Source: Balanoglossus misakiensis
Lineage: Eukaryota; Hemichordata
Direction of reading: 5' to 3'
DNA length: 64,000 nucleotides
NCBI GenBank assembly: GCA_040954595.2
Contig: CM082596.2
Span: 8,680,001 to 8,744,000, forward strand
The translations under genes were made by a program, and so were the position numbers. Below are positions 1 through 14,114 of the stretch, in pieces. The notes beneath the pieces were generated by a model. That model saw nothing but the letters and a program-made list of their open reading frames with translations. It did no database searches and was not told the DNA's origin. Positions within the stretch are counted from its first letter, which is position 1. Each line of letters starts with the position of its first letter.

Positions 1-2375
1 CAGGTATTCTCAGTAATATAGTATTGATAGAGTTCATATATATACCACAATATTTACACTGATCTGATGACAGTAAATATAAATAGCAGCTGCTGTACAA
101 AAGTGGTCTTTTTCTTTGATATTTCAAAATGACTGATATGAAGTGCGCCCGCATATGATGGCTACGCATGACTGATAACATGCATTGGAAAATACTTCAG
201 AAACTACATTTTCACTGATAAGTCACATTCTGCAGAAAGATAACAAAATCAATGCTAGCTTCTAGCAAATACAAACTGTACCATAAATTAATCTGTCCAA
301 TAGAAAAAAAATTGACGTTTTCACAGCCACTAGATTTGCATGTCAAAAAGTTACAGGCTCTGAGCCTCTCCCTCACAACAACTGGTCAATCCCTTCTCTT
401 ACAACCCCCACCCTGTATTCTCAACAATTCAACAATCCCCTGACGCCCACTCTAACCCTGGTCAGATAAACTTCACACCTCTCATGGCACTAATATATTG
501 TGCGTATCACTTTCTTGGTCAAAAGGAAAATATGAAACCCTACCCTCCCATCCCATCCAAACCAAACCCCGCGCAAGCAATCCATAAATATGTGTCTCTA
601 TGTATTTGTTTCAAATGTGCTCTTAACACTGGTTTGCACAAAAATGCAAAAGCAAACAAGACGATAGTCACAGAGAAAAATAGCGTCAAGGACACTGTGG
701 TCCCATTTGAGGATTATGCAAAAACAGTGACACACCAGAATAAAAATTACAGGTGACATTGCAAGCAGATATGATCTTACCATATAGAAATATGGAATGT
801 GAAAAAATTAACAAGGAACATGCCCAATAAACTGTCATGTGTCATGGCAGTCTTACAAGTGGTGCTAGAAAAAAAAATGACCAAAAAGTGTCTGTACAAA
901 CACATATGAGAAGAAACTTCTTTCAGTCAGCCCTGGAACAGACACAGACAGACAGACAGACACACACACATTGACCTGCCACTGGTAATTATAAATTTAA
1001 TAGCTGGTGGTCTCTGTAACAGCTGGCCTATTAAAGTTATTTAAAACATATCTTAGTTCGGGGTAACATCTCCTTGTAAACAGTAACTTTAAAAACAACT
1101 GGACAATTGGTTTAGGAGAAGATTTGCTAACCAAAAACAAAGAAACTTACAAAAAACTGGCTAAATATTGAATATTTCTGATATCAGAATTGAATAAAAG
1201 TTGCACATATACATGTTTGTGTTATGAAATTATACCCTAAATTTCAAAGCAATCAGAGAAAAAAAAAATTTCAAAGCAATCCAACAAGCAGTTTTACAGA
1301 TAATCTTTGTTCAAAAGTGGCAAAAACACAAATATGCAAATATCACCAAAATTGTACAATATCTTACATTAATCACTACAAGGAACATGCCTGGCAAAGT
1401 TCAATGCAATATGACAAGCGGTTTCAGAGAAAACAGCTTTTGACAAAAATGGCAAAAGTTTCCCCGATAACACCTTGATGCAAATATCACATTTTTTAAA
1501 AACATATTACTTAAGTTATCCCTACGAACATGCCTACCAAATTGCAAAGCAATCTGGCATGCGGTTTTAAAGAAAAAAAAATTTGACCAAAAATGGCAAA
1601 TATTGCTCAAAATTATATGCAAATTTTGCAACAATTTGAACAAAACTATGGTTACTCAGACAACCATTAGGAAGCTTCATACTAAATTTTAAAGAAGTAA
1701 GCCCATCACTTTCAGAAATGAAGACTTTTTACCAATACCATGGAAAAATACAAAAAAATGCATAAAAAATAGGAAATCGATAATATTAGCTCAAAACATA
1801 CAGGACTGTATGAGGTTGACATGCATACCAATTTTCAAATCAATATGACCAGTGGTTGTCGAGTTTTTGAGTTTTGACCAATTTCACATTTTCCCAGCTA
1901 ATTTGCATATTTTTGGCACTGACAACTTCATTTGAACAAACTCCCATCTACAGCCCTGCCTGCATCTACACACCAAATATCGAGGTCATACGCGCTGCGG
2001 TTTTCAGGTTTTTGATGTGGACTGACATACAGACATACATCCATCCATCCATACAGACAGACACAACCCATCCGATAAGGTCCCATGGTACATACCAATG
2101 GGACCTAAAAATCAATAGCTGTTACCTCGATTTTGTAATCATTAATATAAGTATCAATTGAATACCTCTACATACACACATATCTGACAAATCCACAATT
2201 TGGTCCAATTTCTCTCTTTAAAAAAAGTATTTTATTCGAGAATTCAGACAGAAAATAAAATATTTCCATATCTTATGACATGCATTGATCAACACATCTT
2301 GAAACATGAATATCCCTCCACGGCCATCAAAAATATATTTCAAATTCTCTCCATAAATATGCATTATAGGCTTAA

Positions 2376-3108
2376 GGTGGCATTGCATGAAAAGTTGTGA
2401 TTTTTGCCAAATTTTACTTTTTTACATAAATCGGTAGGCCTAATACTGACCCACAACCTGACTAATACGTCTTGGCGGAAATGGTGCATAATCACCCCAA
2501 AATAGCACTTTTCTGAATGAGTTCACAGCTTAACAAATAGGTGTCAACAATGCAAATGGCCGTTTTTCTCAGTTTGCATTTTCGCTGCTCTTGACAACTT
2601 CGGACTAAAATAGCTTCGCCCTGCGTTGGCTGAATTTGCTCAAATTTTAACTGGGGATTGTGTATGACCCATCCAACAAAACGCTAGTTTTGTTTGTCGA
2701 TAAAGTGTCCCTGGCGGGAATAAACTCTGATTCAATACAACTCACCGTGAATTTGATCAAATTTTCTGAAAATCTAACTTTTAAACGCTGTTACTCCTCA
2801 ATGGAAGCAGATAACGCAAAACAAAGTTAGCGTTTTTTTGCACGTGTACTCTAGTTTTGAACGACATATTAAGATGCATGATGCATGGTCAACTTTTTTA
2901 CCTATTTTAAATTTCATGACATAATATCAAAAAATGGGTTTTTTCACCCCAAATCGCCACCATTTCCGGGGATCAATAATATTTGCAACTCAAACAAAAG
3001 TTCAAAATCTCAGCTTCCAGAATATATATGGTTTATGGGGGTTTTAACTTTTTCTTTGATGAGAAATAGGCCTCTGAAAAAGTCTCGACGGTTTCATGCA
3101 GTGCCACC
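2376..3108. mobile_element. TTAA-flanked non-autonomous DNA transposon
   Basis: Unit 1 alone has 733 bp here. Unit 2 (near 13010) keeps the empty site, with a single TTAA where this copy has TTAA on both sides. The ends are inverted repeats, GGTGGCATTGCATGAAA on the left and GGTGGCACTGCATGAAA on the right in reverse complement. TTAA duplication is typical of piggyBac and Kolobok. No transposase is visible, so this is a MITE-like passenger. Confidence 0.85.
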
Positions 3109-3263
3109 TTAATGAAATATATAATAACTAACACATTCCCAGTCACACAAGATTCCTGGGCATTCCGTGAATTACTACAGAGGTTGTCCAGGAATATTAG
3201 CAGCGTACAATATCCTTTTTCAAAGATAGAGAAATTAATGAATTCTGTACAGCAACATACGTA

Positions 3264-5734
3264 CCATTAAAGTCATTTTATAAGTCGCGGCTGTATTATA
3301 AGTCGCACCCATTCTTTGAAAGACTTGTTTGGGAGGAGATTTTCAGAAAATGGAAACAACATAACATCCATATTATAAGTCGCACCCCCTTTTCAGCACA
3401 CACTGTCACTCATGAAGCCGACACAGAGGAGAGCAGTTCATTAAAGTTAACACTTTTTGTTTCTTTGTTTCAATTTCCCTTGTTGAAAGAAACTGCTCTT
3501 TGTGTCTCCGATCATTTGACACCTAGGTGTATGTGTGGTAACCTAGGCCACAAACTTGGCAAGGCACTGTCAGTGCTATAATTTATGCACGCAGAAGCCA
3601 TTAGAGATAAGCAAGTAGGGCTTTCGGGTTATTTTCCTTGATGATAACACAAGAATTCGCTACCTTGTCTGTACTTACGTATCAGGGGAGGGGGAGAGAA
3701 ACCACATGCCACTTTTTAACCATTTCAAATTTTGGTGGCGCCTAAACAAAGGCAGAAATTTGCCTTTTCAAGAACTGGTGGCGCTTATTCATGGGTCGCC
3801 CTGTATACTGTACCCTGTTGATTCATATGCAAATGATTTGGGACGTTCCAATCAGTGTTCTCATAAGGGGGTGTCCGCAGTGAATGAATGGCTGTTTCAA
3901 ATTCATATGTAAAGTTTTAACATTTTCTATTCAAATACAGTCAGTTCAATGTATTGTCTAATAAATATTCCAGAAATAAAAAGTTGTCAACGAAGTGAAT
4001 ACTACGAGCAGCATTACAGTATGCTGGCTGAACCATCAACAAAATCTACTGAAGTATAGTGGTTTAGTCCAAGTGCGTCTTTGTCATGCTCGCTCTCACA
4101 CAGGCAAGGTTGTGTGAATACTCAGGTTGCGTGAATATTCATGAGAAAATTAATACCGCAAACATTCACAACTTGAAACTAGTCCTATTATTTCAAAGCC
4201 CTGGCCATATGGTCAAACTTGGGTGGTAGTGCCGGTAACGTAAGCGGCTGCCGCTCCATCGACAGGAAAAAGACGAGTGTCTAGACGCCCGGCACCTGTG
4301 TCTTTTGCAGTGAATAATAATTTACATAAATTAGGAGGTTGACATGTGCCCGATTTCATCTGATCAGCCCAAAGCATGCATTGTCTGCTCAGGTCAATTA
4401 TTATTCACGCAGCAAGCCCCCATTGATTTTGACAAGACCCCTAAACAGGTGTTACCTCGGTAGTACTTGCCATGATTCACGTACGTCCACACACCTCAAA
4501 AAAAAAAAAATTCCTGGCGCTTAATTTTAAGTAAAAAGTAGCAGAGTCAGGTATCACTGGCGCCTAATCATGGGTGGCGCTTAATTGCGAGAATATACGG
4601 TATTTACCGTTTAAAAAAATTTTGGTGCACAATTTTTGTATTTGGTGATGCAATTGGACAAAGTGAGCTGAGATTTTCTCAGTAATTTGACCCCGCCCAC
4701 TTTTGAACAATTGATAACTACCAGGGTTCTCCACGCTTTGAAAATTAAGAGGGGCGGATAATTTACATAAAATTAGCAAACATTAGCATGTCATTTGCAT
4801 AAAATTAACATAATGTTTCTTTGTATTTGTGGAATGCACCAGAGTGACCATACGCCAGTGCTTTAAAATTCTAAGGTACACGACCCCCCAGCTCAGGACT
4901 TTTTGCAAGTAACAACGAAATCTCGATGTCCCAAAATATTTTGCTCTAACTTCACAGAATTTCAAACAAAAGTCAAAGGAGTGACATTTTAAGATACAAA
5001 GGTATAAATATAAGTATGTAGACACACTGTCGAAAACACGGTCGCGCGCGTTCGACTGACCGCGACCGTGCGCGTACATCGCGTCCACAGCTCAATGCAG
5101 TTGGCTGGGTCCCCGATCGCGCGCGCGACCACCCGCTCTCGACATCGGCTCCAAAGTCGTTGTCACGGTCGGGATTACTAATGGCCTTGATCGGTATAAA
5201 ATTGTAGTCAATGAAACCCCCAAATATCGTAATCATTGTTGAAGTCGCTGTCATGAAAATGTTCAGTGAAAAATTTGCTGTCTTCCGGGTTTACAAAGTG
5301 AAGGAAGGACGCATACTGTCAAAGGTCACGTAATTAGGTCATGTCGATAACACGATCGTTTTTCTCTTGAACGTTCGACTGACATCATTTCCCGCGATCG
5401 GGCCGGTACTTTGAAATTGATCCGAATGTGTGAAACGGTTTCCATTTGCCATGCTCAGTGTCACTATGGTGCATGACAAAGTGTGAACGACCATTTTGAG
5501 CGAGCTTTGTTTTCTACCAGGTAAAACAAAGGGGCGGTGTTGTCAAATGCAGGGGCGGCACATACGACAGAGGGGCGGCCGCAAAAAACAGAGGGGCGGG
5601 CCGCCCCTCAAAAAACCCCCGTGGAGAACCCTGACTACGTATTATAAGTCGCACCCCTTCCTCAGAAAAATACAATTTGTTCAAATTTTGCAACATTGTA
5701 ACAAAAGCCGCGACTTATAAAATGACTTTAACTG
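3264..5734. mobile_element. TA-flanked mariner/pogo-like non-autonomous transposon
   Basis: A 2.47-kb insertion found only in unit 1; unit 2 has the uninterrupted site at 13160. The flanks duplicate TA. The ends are near-perfect inverted repeats containing TTAAAGTCATTTTATAAGTC, starting CCA on the left and CAG on the right. A motif TATTATAAGTCGCACCC recurs near 3293, 3370 and 5639. No transposase frame is recognisable. TA target and CAG-like ends suggest the pogo/Tigger branch, but that is inference. It is itself split by a second element at 4722-5633. Confidence 0.8.
4722..5633. mobile_element. hAT-like element nested in the 3264-5734 transposon
   Basis: The ends are CAGGGTTCTCCACG and its reverse complement, flanked by the direct repeat ACTAC (4717-4721 and 5634-5638). 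The interior is rich in CG-dense and GGGGCGG motifs. The ORFs in it show no recognisable domain. CAGGG ends suit hAT, although 5 bp is shorter than the usual 8-bp duplication, so the superfamily is uncertain. Confidence 0.7.
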
Positions 5735-6005
5735 TAGTTGATTTTTTAATCATGGTCTTCATATACAGCTGTGAATTTGATTCATCAAGTCTTTCACAGA
5801 GTTGCTTCAATTTCAAGCAGACTTTACGAGAATAACGAATCTTGGTAAACCCTCTTTCGACTCTGAGGTCGAACTTGACCAATCCAAAACAATGGATTTG
5901 GATCAAACCACTGTGGTGAAAGGGTTAAACTACTACTAATTGAAAAGACCAGTTACACATGATTCATAGGTGAAATTTGGCAGCTGTGATTGAAAAGAAA
6001 TGTCA

Positions 6006-6871
6006 TCATGGTCTTTCATTTGAATGGATCCTCATGTGGCTCTTCTGATGGCCACTCCGTCTAAATGTTTTCCCACATTCTTTACATGCAAATGGTCTTT
6101 CATTTGAATGGATCCTCATGTGTTTCTTTAGACTGTATCTCCATGTAAATGTTTTTCCACATTCATTGCATGCAAATGGTCTTTCATTTGAATGGATCCT
6201 CATGTGGCTCTTCTTAGTGCCACTCCGTGTAAATGTTTTCCCACATTCTTTACATGCAAATGGTCTTTCATTTGAATGGGTCTTCATGTGTTTCTTTAGA
6301 CTCCCTCTCCGTCTAAATGTTTCCCCACATTCATTGCATTCAAATGGTCTTTCATTTAAATGGATCCTCATGTGGCTCTTCTGATGGCCACTCCGTCTAA
6401 ATGTTTTCCCACATTCTTTACATGCAAATGGTCTTTCATTTGAATGGATCCTCATGTGTTCCTTTAGACTGTCTCTCCGTGTAAATGTTTTTCCACATTC
6501 ATTGCATGCAAATAGTCTTTCATTTGAATGGATCCTCATGTGTTTCTTCTTATCGCCACTCCATCTAAATGTTTTTCCACATTCTTTACATGCAAATGGT
6601 CTTTCATTTGAATGGATCCTCATGTGTTTCTTCTGATCGCCACTCCATTTAAATGTTTTCCCACATTCTTTACATGCAAATGGTCTTTCATTTGAATGGA
6701 TCCTCATGTGTTCCTTTAGACTGTCTCTCCGTCTAAATGTTTTCCCACACTCTTCAAGTACTAACCATCTTCGGCCCTGTCCACTTTTGCAATCGTGATG
6801 CAACATGTCTGATCCACCAAGTTCTTGACCATGTTCAACATGTTGACTGCTGACATCATCCAGTAGGCTCA
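6006..6871 (-). CDS. C2H2 zinc-finger gene, unit 1, finger-array exon
   Basis: The large exon of the unit-1 zinc-finger gene, probably a nuclear DNA-binding protein. It begins at a splice acceptor (CAAG before TGAGCC) whose phase fits the upstream exon at 7344-7466, and ends at TGA after a final HSNERP. A conserved leader of about 40 residues (VSLLDD...RRWLVLEECG) is followed by one degenerate finger lacking its first cysteine and eight complete C-x2-C-x12-H-x3-H fingers. All linkers are SNERPF in place of the usual TGEKPF. Fingers fall into a few near-identical classes (TRRDSLKEH, RRSGHQKSH, KWSGDQKKH), so the array has been homogenised. No KRAB, BTB or SCAN domain is visible. The fingers and strand are clear; the initiator exon was not found. 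Confidence 0.88.
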
Positions 6872-7343
6872 CTTGAATATGGCCAGAGTGTGCCAGAGTG
6901 TGGATTATCAGTGATACATCTGTTGGATGATAACAAAACAGCTACTTAAATACAGGCTTCAAGCACACTTAATAAGTAACATTACTACTGATTACCAATC
7001 ACATCGTCTCAGGGTGTCAGGAGACAGATTCCCTCTTCTGAACCCCCCCCCCCCCCCCCACACACACACCCTTTAACGTTGCCGGCTAATGGCTGATGCC
7101 CATCTTGAGATAGGTTATACTGCAGATAACTTAAGCAATCATGTATGAGCAGACTGATTATTTGTTGATGTACTGAACTATTGGCAAAGAATGATCACAA
7201 CAATGGTGTGATTGACTTCAAGGGAATACCCCCTTTCAATTTGTATACATCACCTTTCTCCAAAGGGAAAGCTTTGTTTTGTTTCAAGAGACAAGAAACA
7301 GCAGGACTAGTAATATGTAACAAAAGAGATTATGCTTGCTTAC

Positions 7344-7466
7344 CATCAAAGGATTCAGCACCCTCTCCAAATCGATGTGTTACTTTACTATGTGATGATT
7401 CCAACAGTCTGCCAAGTTCATGTAACTTATTTGAATGTCTGTACTGTGTGCACACTTCAGAACATT
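7344..7466 (-). CDS. Upstream coding exon of unit-1 zinc-finger gene
   Basis: A 123-bp minus-strand exon between acceptor TTTTCCAG and donor GTAAGC. It encodes 40 residues starting CSEVCTQYRHSN and ending ESFD, and leaves one base (G) that joins TG at 6871-6870 to make Val before SLLDD. It is unchanged in length and nearly in sequence in all five units, while surrounding DNA has indels, which supports real coding. The intron to the finger exon holds a 17-C poly-C tract (7043-7059) and CA repeats. No known domain is recognised. Confidence 0.7.
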
Positions 7467-7832
7467 CTGGAAAAGTAAGGCATGAGTATTAAGTTACATA
7501 AGGTGATGTCAACAGTCTATATTTTCTTTGTGCATGACCATTCCCAATAAACAACTATGAATAATGCAAACATTACATCCAAATCCCCTGACTTGCTGCA
7601 CCAGGGTTTACGTTAAAATTTAGAGTATACCGCGGGTAGTTACCATATACATGTAGTTTATACATTGTTGTTGTGGTGGTTGATTTCTTTAAAAATTACA
7701 CAATTTACAAAACCCCTGCAAGTATGTGGACAGCAAACTAGATTGCGTCACCAGTCACAGTGGATTAGAGGGTGAGCAGTGAAAAAAAAAAACATGAACC
7801 ATGATGGTTTGAGGTGGCGTCTGGAGGGAAAC

Positions 7833-7954
7833 TAGACTCTCTCACAGCCCCTCTCGTCGTCCATGCAGGCTTATGGACTGATTGCATGTGTGCCAACACC
7901 AACACCGCGTCAGTGAAGAGCCTTGCAGCGAACCGTGGGCTGTGAGAGAGTCTA
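7833..7954. mobile_element. 122-bp MITE with 9-bp TSD (unit 1 copy)
   Basis: The inverted ends TAGACTCTCTCACAGCCC flank 122 bp. GAGGGAAAC is duplicated on each side (7824-7832 and 7955-7963). Unit 2 has a single GAGGGAAAC at this place. A 9-bp duplication fits Mutator-like elements. Confidence 0.85.
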
Positions 7955-8484
7955 GAGGGAAACATGCTGGTCATCATTCAGAATCTTTAAATTCTGACTG
8001 GCCAAACCCCACACATATCTGTTGCATATTTTTTTAAAACTCTAAAGCCATTTTTTTCAAGCTGGTTAAAAAAACAACTGAAGACTTTATGGGGGATATT
8101 CCCTGTGGAAAAGCGCATATACTTGGATCTTTTCGATGCTTGGTGCATGTGTTGAGCAAAACCAGAGTCCCTATATCACAAGGTCATGAAACAAAGTTGG
8201 ATGCTAGTCTATAGCCTAGGCTTTGTTTTAAAGTGTGAATCACCTACTCCCAAAAATCAAAGCTTGTTACTGCTTGCAGTCAAGTGACACCTACCATAGA
8301 CAGTAGAGGGGGTAACAGGAAATACCATTTCAGATAATTTGCTTATGTAGATGTACATGGTGACTAAATCAGATAGGTTGCCAAATTGAACTTGAAGAGA
8401 CAGTCACTTTTTAGGATTTTTTAGGATTTCCAGACGACACCCCATTCACCTTCAAACCTTGCAGAAGTATAATATGAACAGACT

Positions 8485-9221
8485 CAGGGTTTTCGCTAAG
8501 CGCTTGCGTACTTGCACTGAACTGGCCGTCTACTTTTCCTTAACCCATTAGGGTTATTTTTATTTTTATACTCTTTCACGCTCATAAATAAGGGTTCGTA
8601 CGCTCCTGGAAACTCCTGGAATTTGAAACCCCTCCTGGAAACTCCTGAAAATTCAAAATTTCTCCTTGAAACTTGAAAACCGCGAGTCACGATCGCATTT
8701 CACCGGATCGTGAAACAGTACGCGTTGCCCATTTCACTCAGCGCACCAGTTATCTTTAGACATGCGTCCTATAAATAGTATCATTGACGTAGTAACGCAC
8801 AAATTGCAACAACTAACGCAGCTCATCGTTCCGGTCGCAACAAAATATCTAAAACTTGACAAAAGATGTAGCAACTTTTGTTAGAGGTCATCCGCGCGTC
8901 TGCAGAATACTTGTACAGACGGCCGCGGCAGACACCCGTGAGATCGATGTTCAGGGCAATTAGTGATGTCAAAAAGAAGCAAAAAAGGCAGGCGTTTTTT
9001 GTGTTTTTTTTCAGCAGCAGAACAGTAATTTCCATCAGTAATTTGTCGATTTTATCAGGACAGAAATCATTGCTTTAGGGCCCGTTCAGTTTTTACGGCC
9101 GAGAGGGGGGTCAAAGGTCAACATGATGGGGGGTCAAAGGTCAACATGTCCCCGGCCCCGCATAATTGGCCCCCTACTTTGCCAATATGGCCCTCTACTT
9201 CAAATTTTAGCGAAACCCCTG
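8485..9221. mobile_element. hAT-like non-autonomous element in unit 1
   Basis: A 737-bp insertion with ends CAGGGTTTTCGCTAA and, in reverse complement, CAGGGGTTTCGCTAA. Flanks read AACAGACT and ACTGTAAC, so only ACT is clearly repeated. Unit 2 at 16955-16970 has AACAGACAGTCTGTAAC in its place. No transposase is visible. Confidence 0.7.
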
Positions 9222-12200
9222 ACTGTAACAGTCTTGTATTATTAAGCCAATTTTGGCATCTGCAGTACGAGTATGAAAATAACTCTGTAAAAAAATATGG
9301 ATATATTTGATCAAACTCTCTCGACATGTTATGTATGATAATTTTGGCACCAAAACACTGTTTTTCACATTGGAAATTGTTAAATACATATTTTATCATC
9401 GAAAAACATACTTCGATGATAAAAAGATAATATTTTGTAATTTTCGGCTTGAATAAATATTGTTTGGGTGAGAAAAATGTCATACATAACAAGTATCAGC
9501 GGTGGGGATTGGAGTCAGGGAAACAGACTAGTATCATTCAACTCGGCGATACTGAAGTAAGCCTCGGATTCGGTTTCAGTTTCGGATTTAGAATCGGTTT
9601 CGAGAGACAGAAAATTTGGAGGGCATCTGCGTACGAGTATGAAAATTACTTTGCTAAAACACCAATAAATTTGATTTGTGTGTGAGTCTATCTAAAACAC
9701 ACTGGGTATGGTGACCAGGCTACACCTTGGCACATACACCGAGAATAGCCAAGACAGAGAAAAGAACAGCAAAAAAGATCACCAAAGCTAAAAACAGCGC
9801 CTAAACTCTATGTCTGATTTTAATCTGATTGCCGTCAACCCTGAGTGAACTCCAGCAGTGCCATGATACGCTGACAATAACATGAATTCAATCACACATT
9901 TTGTTGTACAGTTTTTTTCAGTTAGAGAAGGATGGGTAACATTGTCAATATAATCTTACAGACCATTCCCTTTACCTCTAGTATACCTAATTATGGAAAT
10001 CGAGAAAAGAAACTATTCAAATTCCTTAGCACCTTCAAAGTTCCATGAGGCGACTAAAATCGGTCAACTGTTTAGATTTACATAAACACTTTATCATTTA
10101 CATGTTCTGTAATTTGATGTTATATGCTTTGGATTATGAAATTGATATTCAAGAGGAATACTTTGAATCAATGCCAGGGTTTTGGCCAAGTGGTTGGGTG
10201 CCATTTTCCTTGTAGTATGATTATGTTTAAAGTCCACAGCAATGCAAAAACATAGGGCCAGGGGCACCAAAGTCCTATATGGATGGTGCTGCAAAGAAAT
10301 ATAGTCTTCTACCGATTAATCTCTACAAGTTTATTTCTATGGCTAAAGACCATCTTCCATGAAATACATGAAGAGAGACCTGAATGGTCGACATTAGCAA
10401 TCCTGAGGCTGTTGTATATGGATCAAACTACTTTTTCAAAAACAAAATTATAATAACTTACACATACAAAATGAAATCCCAACACAATAAAGTGTGGCAA
10501 CACAATTTATTAAAGTTGAATAAACAGAAACAAGTCTTTCCAATTTTCAAGCGGGGGAATAAATAATCTTACACTAGCTGCATGCCAAGTTGGCGGTGAC
10601 AAAAATGCGATTTCAACATGAAAACAAACTGAGAATCTTCAAACGGATAATACAGGTATTCTCAGCAATATCGTATTGAAAGAGTTCATATATATACCAC
10701 AATATTTACACTGATCTGATGACAGTAAATATAAATAGCAGCTGCTGTACAAAAGTGGTCTTTTTCTTTGATATTTCAAAATGACTGACATGAAGTGCGC
10801 CCTCATATGATGGCTACGCATGACTGATAACATTCATTGGAAAATACTTCAGAAACTACATTTGTATTGATAAGTCACATTCTGCAGAAAGATAACAAAA
10901 TCAATGCTAGCTTCTAGCAAATACAAACTGTACCATAAATTAATCTGTCCAATAGAAAAAAAATTGACGTTTTCACAGTCACTAGATTTGCATGTCAAAA
11001 AGTTACAGGCTCTCCCTCACAACAACTGGTCAATCCCTTCTCTTACAACCCCCACCCTGTATTCTCAACAATTCAACAATCCCCTGACGCCCACTCTAAC
11101 CCTGGTCAGATAAACTTCACACCTCTCATGGCAATAATATATTGTGCGTATCACTTTCTTGGTCAAAAGGAAAATATGAAACCCTACCCTCCCATCCCAT
11201 CCAAACCAAACCCCGCGCAAGCAATCCATAAATATGTGTCTCTATGTATTTGTTTCAAATGTGCTCTTAACACTGGTTTGCACAAAAATGCAAAAGCAAA
11301 CAAGACGATAGTCACAGAGAAAAATAGCGTCAAGGACACTGTGGTCCCATTTGAGGATTATGCAAAAACAGTGACACACCAGAATAAAAATTACAGGTGA
11401 CATTGCAAGCAGATATGATCTTACCATATAGAAATATGGAATATGAAAAAATTAACAAGGAACATGCCCAATAAACTGTCATGTGTCATGGCAGTCTTAC
11501 AAGTGGTGCTAGAAAAAAAAATGACCAAAAAGTGTCTGTACACACACATACGAGGAGCAACTTCTTTCAGTCAGCCCTGGAACAGACAGACAGACAGACA
11601 GACAGACACACACACACTGACCTGCCACTGGTAATTATAAATTTAATAGCTGGTGGTCTCTGTAACAGCTGGCCTATTAAAGTTATTTAAAACATATCTT
11701 AGTTCGGGGTAACATCTCCTTGTAAACAGTAACTTTAAAAACAACTGGACAATTGGTTTAGGAGAAGATTTGCTAACCAAAAACAAAGAAACTTACAAAA
11801 AACTGGCTAAATATTGAATATTTCTGATATCAGAATTGAATAAAAGTTGCACATATACATGTATGTGTTATGAAATTATACCCTAAATTTCAAAGCAATC
11901 AGAGAAAAAAAAATTTCAAAGCAATCCAACAAGCAGTTTTACAGATAATCTTTGTTCAAAAGTGGCAAAAACACAAATATGCAAATATCACCAAAATTGT
12001 ACAATATCTTACATTAATCACTACAAGGAACATGCCTGCCAAAGTTCAATGCAATATGACAAGCGGTTTCAGAGAAAACAGCTTTTGACAAAAATGGCAA
12101 AAGTTTCCCCGATAACACCTTGATGCAAATATCACATTTTTTAAAAACATATTACTTAAGTTATCCCTATGAACATGCCTACCAAATTGCAAAGCAATCT

Positions 12201-13978
12201 GGCATGCGGTTTTAAAGAAAAAAAAAATTGACCAAAAATGGCAAATATTGCTCAAAATTATATGCAAATTTTGCAACAATTTGAACAAAACTATGGTTAC
12301 TCAGACAACCATTAGGAAGCTTCATACTAAATTTTAAGGAAGTAAGCCCATTACTTTCAGAAATGAAGACTTTTTACCAATACCATGGAAAAATACAAAA
12401 AATGCATAAAAAATAGGAAATCGATAATATTAGCTCAAAACATACAGGACTGTATGAGGTTGACATAAGGTACATGCATACCAATTTTCAAACCAATATG
12501 ACCAGTGGTTGTTGAGTTTTTGAGTTTTGACCAATTTCCCAGCTAATTTGCATATTTTTGACAGTGACAACTTCATTGGAACAAACTCCCATCTACAGCC
12601 CAGCCTGCATCTACACACCAAATATCGAGGTCATACGCACTGCGGTTTTCAAGTTTTTGATGTGGACGGACATACAGACATACATCCATCCATACATACA
12701 GACGCAACCGATCCCATAAGGTCCCATGGTACATAACAATGGGACCTAAAAATCAATAGCTGTTACCTCGATTTTGTAATCATTACTATAAGTATCAATT
12801 GCATACCTCTACATACACACACATCTGACAAATCCATACTTTGGTCCAATTTCTCTCTTTAAAAAAAGTATTTTATTCAAGAATTCAGACAGAATAAAAT
12901 ATTTCCATATCTTATGACATGCATTGATCAACACATCTTGAAACATGACTATCCCTCCACGGCCATCAAAAATATATTTCAAATTCTCTCCATAAATATG
13001 CATTATAGGCTTAATGAAATATAATAACTAACACATTCCCAGTCACACAAGATTCCTGGGCATTCCGTGAATTACTACAGACGTTTTCCAGGAATATTAG
13101 CAGCGTACAATATCCTTTTTCAGAGATAGAGAAATTAATGAATTCTGTACAGCAACATACGTAGTTGATTTTTTAATCATGGTCTTCATATACAGCTGTG
13201 AATTTGATTCATCAAGTCTTTCACAGAGTTGCTTCAATTTCAAGCAGCCATTACGAGAATAACGCATCTTGGTAAACCCTCTTTCGACTCTGAGGTCGAA
13301 CATGACCAATCCAAAACAATGGATTTGGATCAAACCACTGTGGTGAAAGGGTTAAACTATTAAATACTAATTGAAAAAACCAGTTACACATGATTCAGAG
13401 GTGAAATTTGACAGCTGTGATTGAAAAGAAATGTCATCATGAACAGAATGCCCACTATCCTTTAATAATCTGTGGGTGGTCACTTCACAGGCTGACGATC
13501 GTCTTATGTGCAATACATGTTCTGCAAATTTGGCGTTCGACACATTCAAATAGTGGACTGCCTTCATGTCCTTCCATAATTCTTGTGCATCGTATAAGAA
13601 GACTTTTAGTTTTGTGCCTTCTTTTCACAAAATTTGCTGTCTTTTCCCAATCTCTGACACAGACTATGGTCACCACCATCTTGCCTGTTGCTAGGACAAC
13701 ACACTGCCTTATGGCATTGACTGTATACAATTTTTGTAACCAGAGTCTCTGGTTAGGCACATGCCCATAAGACGATCCTTGCCCTTTAAACCTTTCACCC
13801 GCAGTTCCCTCTTAAGAGGTTGGTCCAACTTTACTACAGAAAACAATGGGTCTGGACTAAACCATGGTGGTGTAAAAGGGTTAATGACATGTCTCAGATA
13901 CTGTACATCATCTTCCATCAATATGAATGAAAATTATTTCAGGCAAGACCGACTAGCTACTAGTATATAGACAAGCTA

Positions 13979-14098
<120 letters not shown>

Positions 14099-14114
14099 CT
14101 AACTGCCACTCCAT

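Larger units (their letters stand above)
1..10652. repeat. Tandem segmental-duplication unit 1
   Basis: First visible copy of the duplicated unit; its first bases match the sequence at 10653, 23226, 46708 and 55835. It carries one minus-strand zinc-finger gene. Positions 1-2375 hold conserved non-coding sequence with ACAG/CA microsatellites near 941-972 and ATCC repeats near 2037-2052; I see no gene there. Copy-specific insertions are a TTAA-flanked element (2376-3108), a TA-flanked element (3264-5734) and a hAT-like element (8485-9221). Positions 9222-10652 are conserved non-coding DNA, including a hairpin at 9395-9420 (9-bp arms, 8-base loop) kept in every unit. Confidence 0.9.

Noticed and set aside
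598-783. Conserved minus ORF (VRSYLLAMSPVIFILVCHCF...) in all units
   Set aside because: Units are too similar for an open frame to mean much; later units show indels that change its C-terminus and no domain is recognised.
6118-6636. Plus-strand ORFs with repeated [17 protein letters not shown]
   Set aside because: Antisense shadow of the zinc-finger arrays; the same pattern occurs opposite every array (14257-15027, 26460-26888, 49772-50788, 57753-58776).
7181-7492. 103-residue plus-strand ORF present in every unit
   Set aside because: The minus strand of the same place has an exon with proper splice sites that joins in phase to the finger exon, so the plus frame is a shadow.
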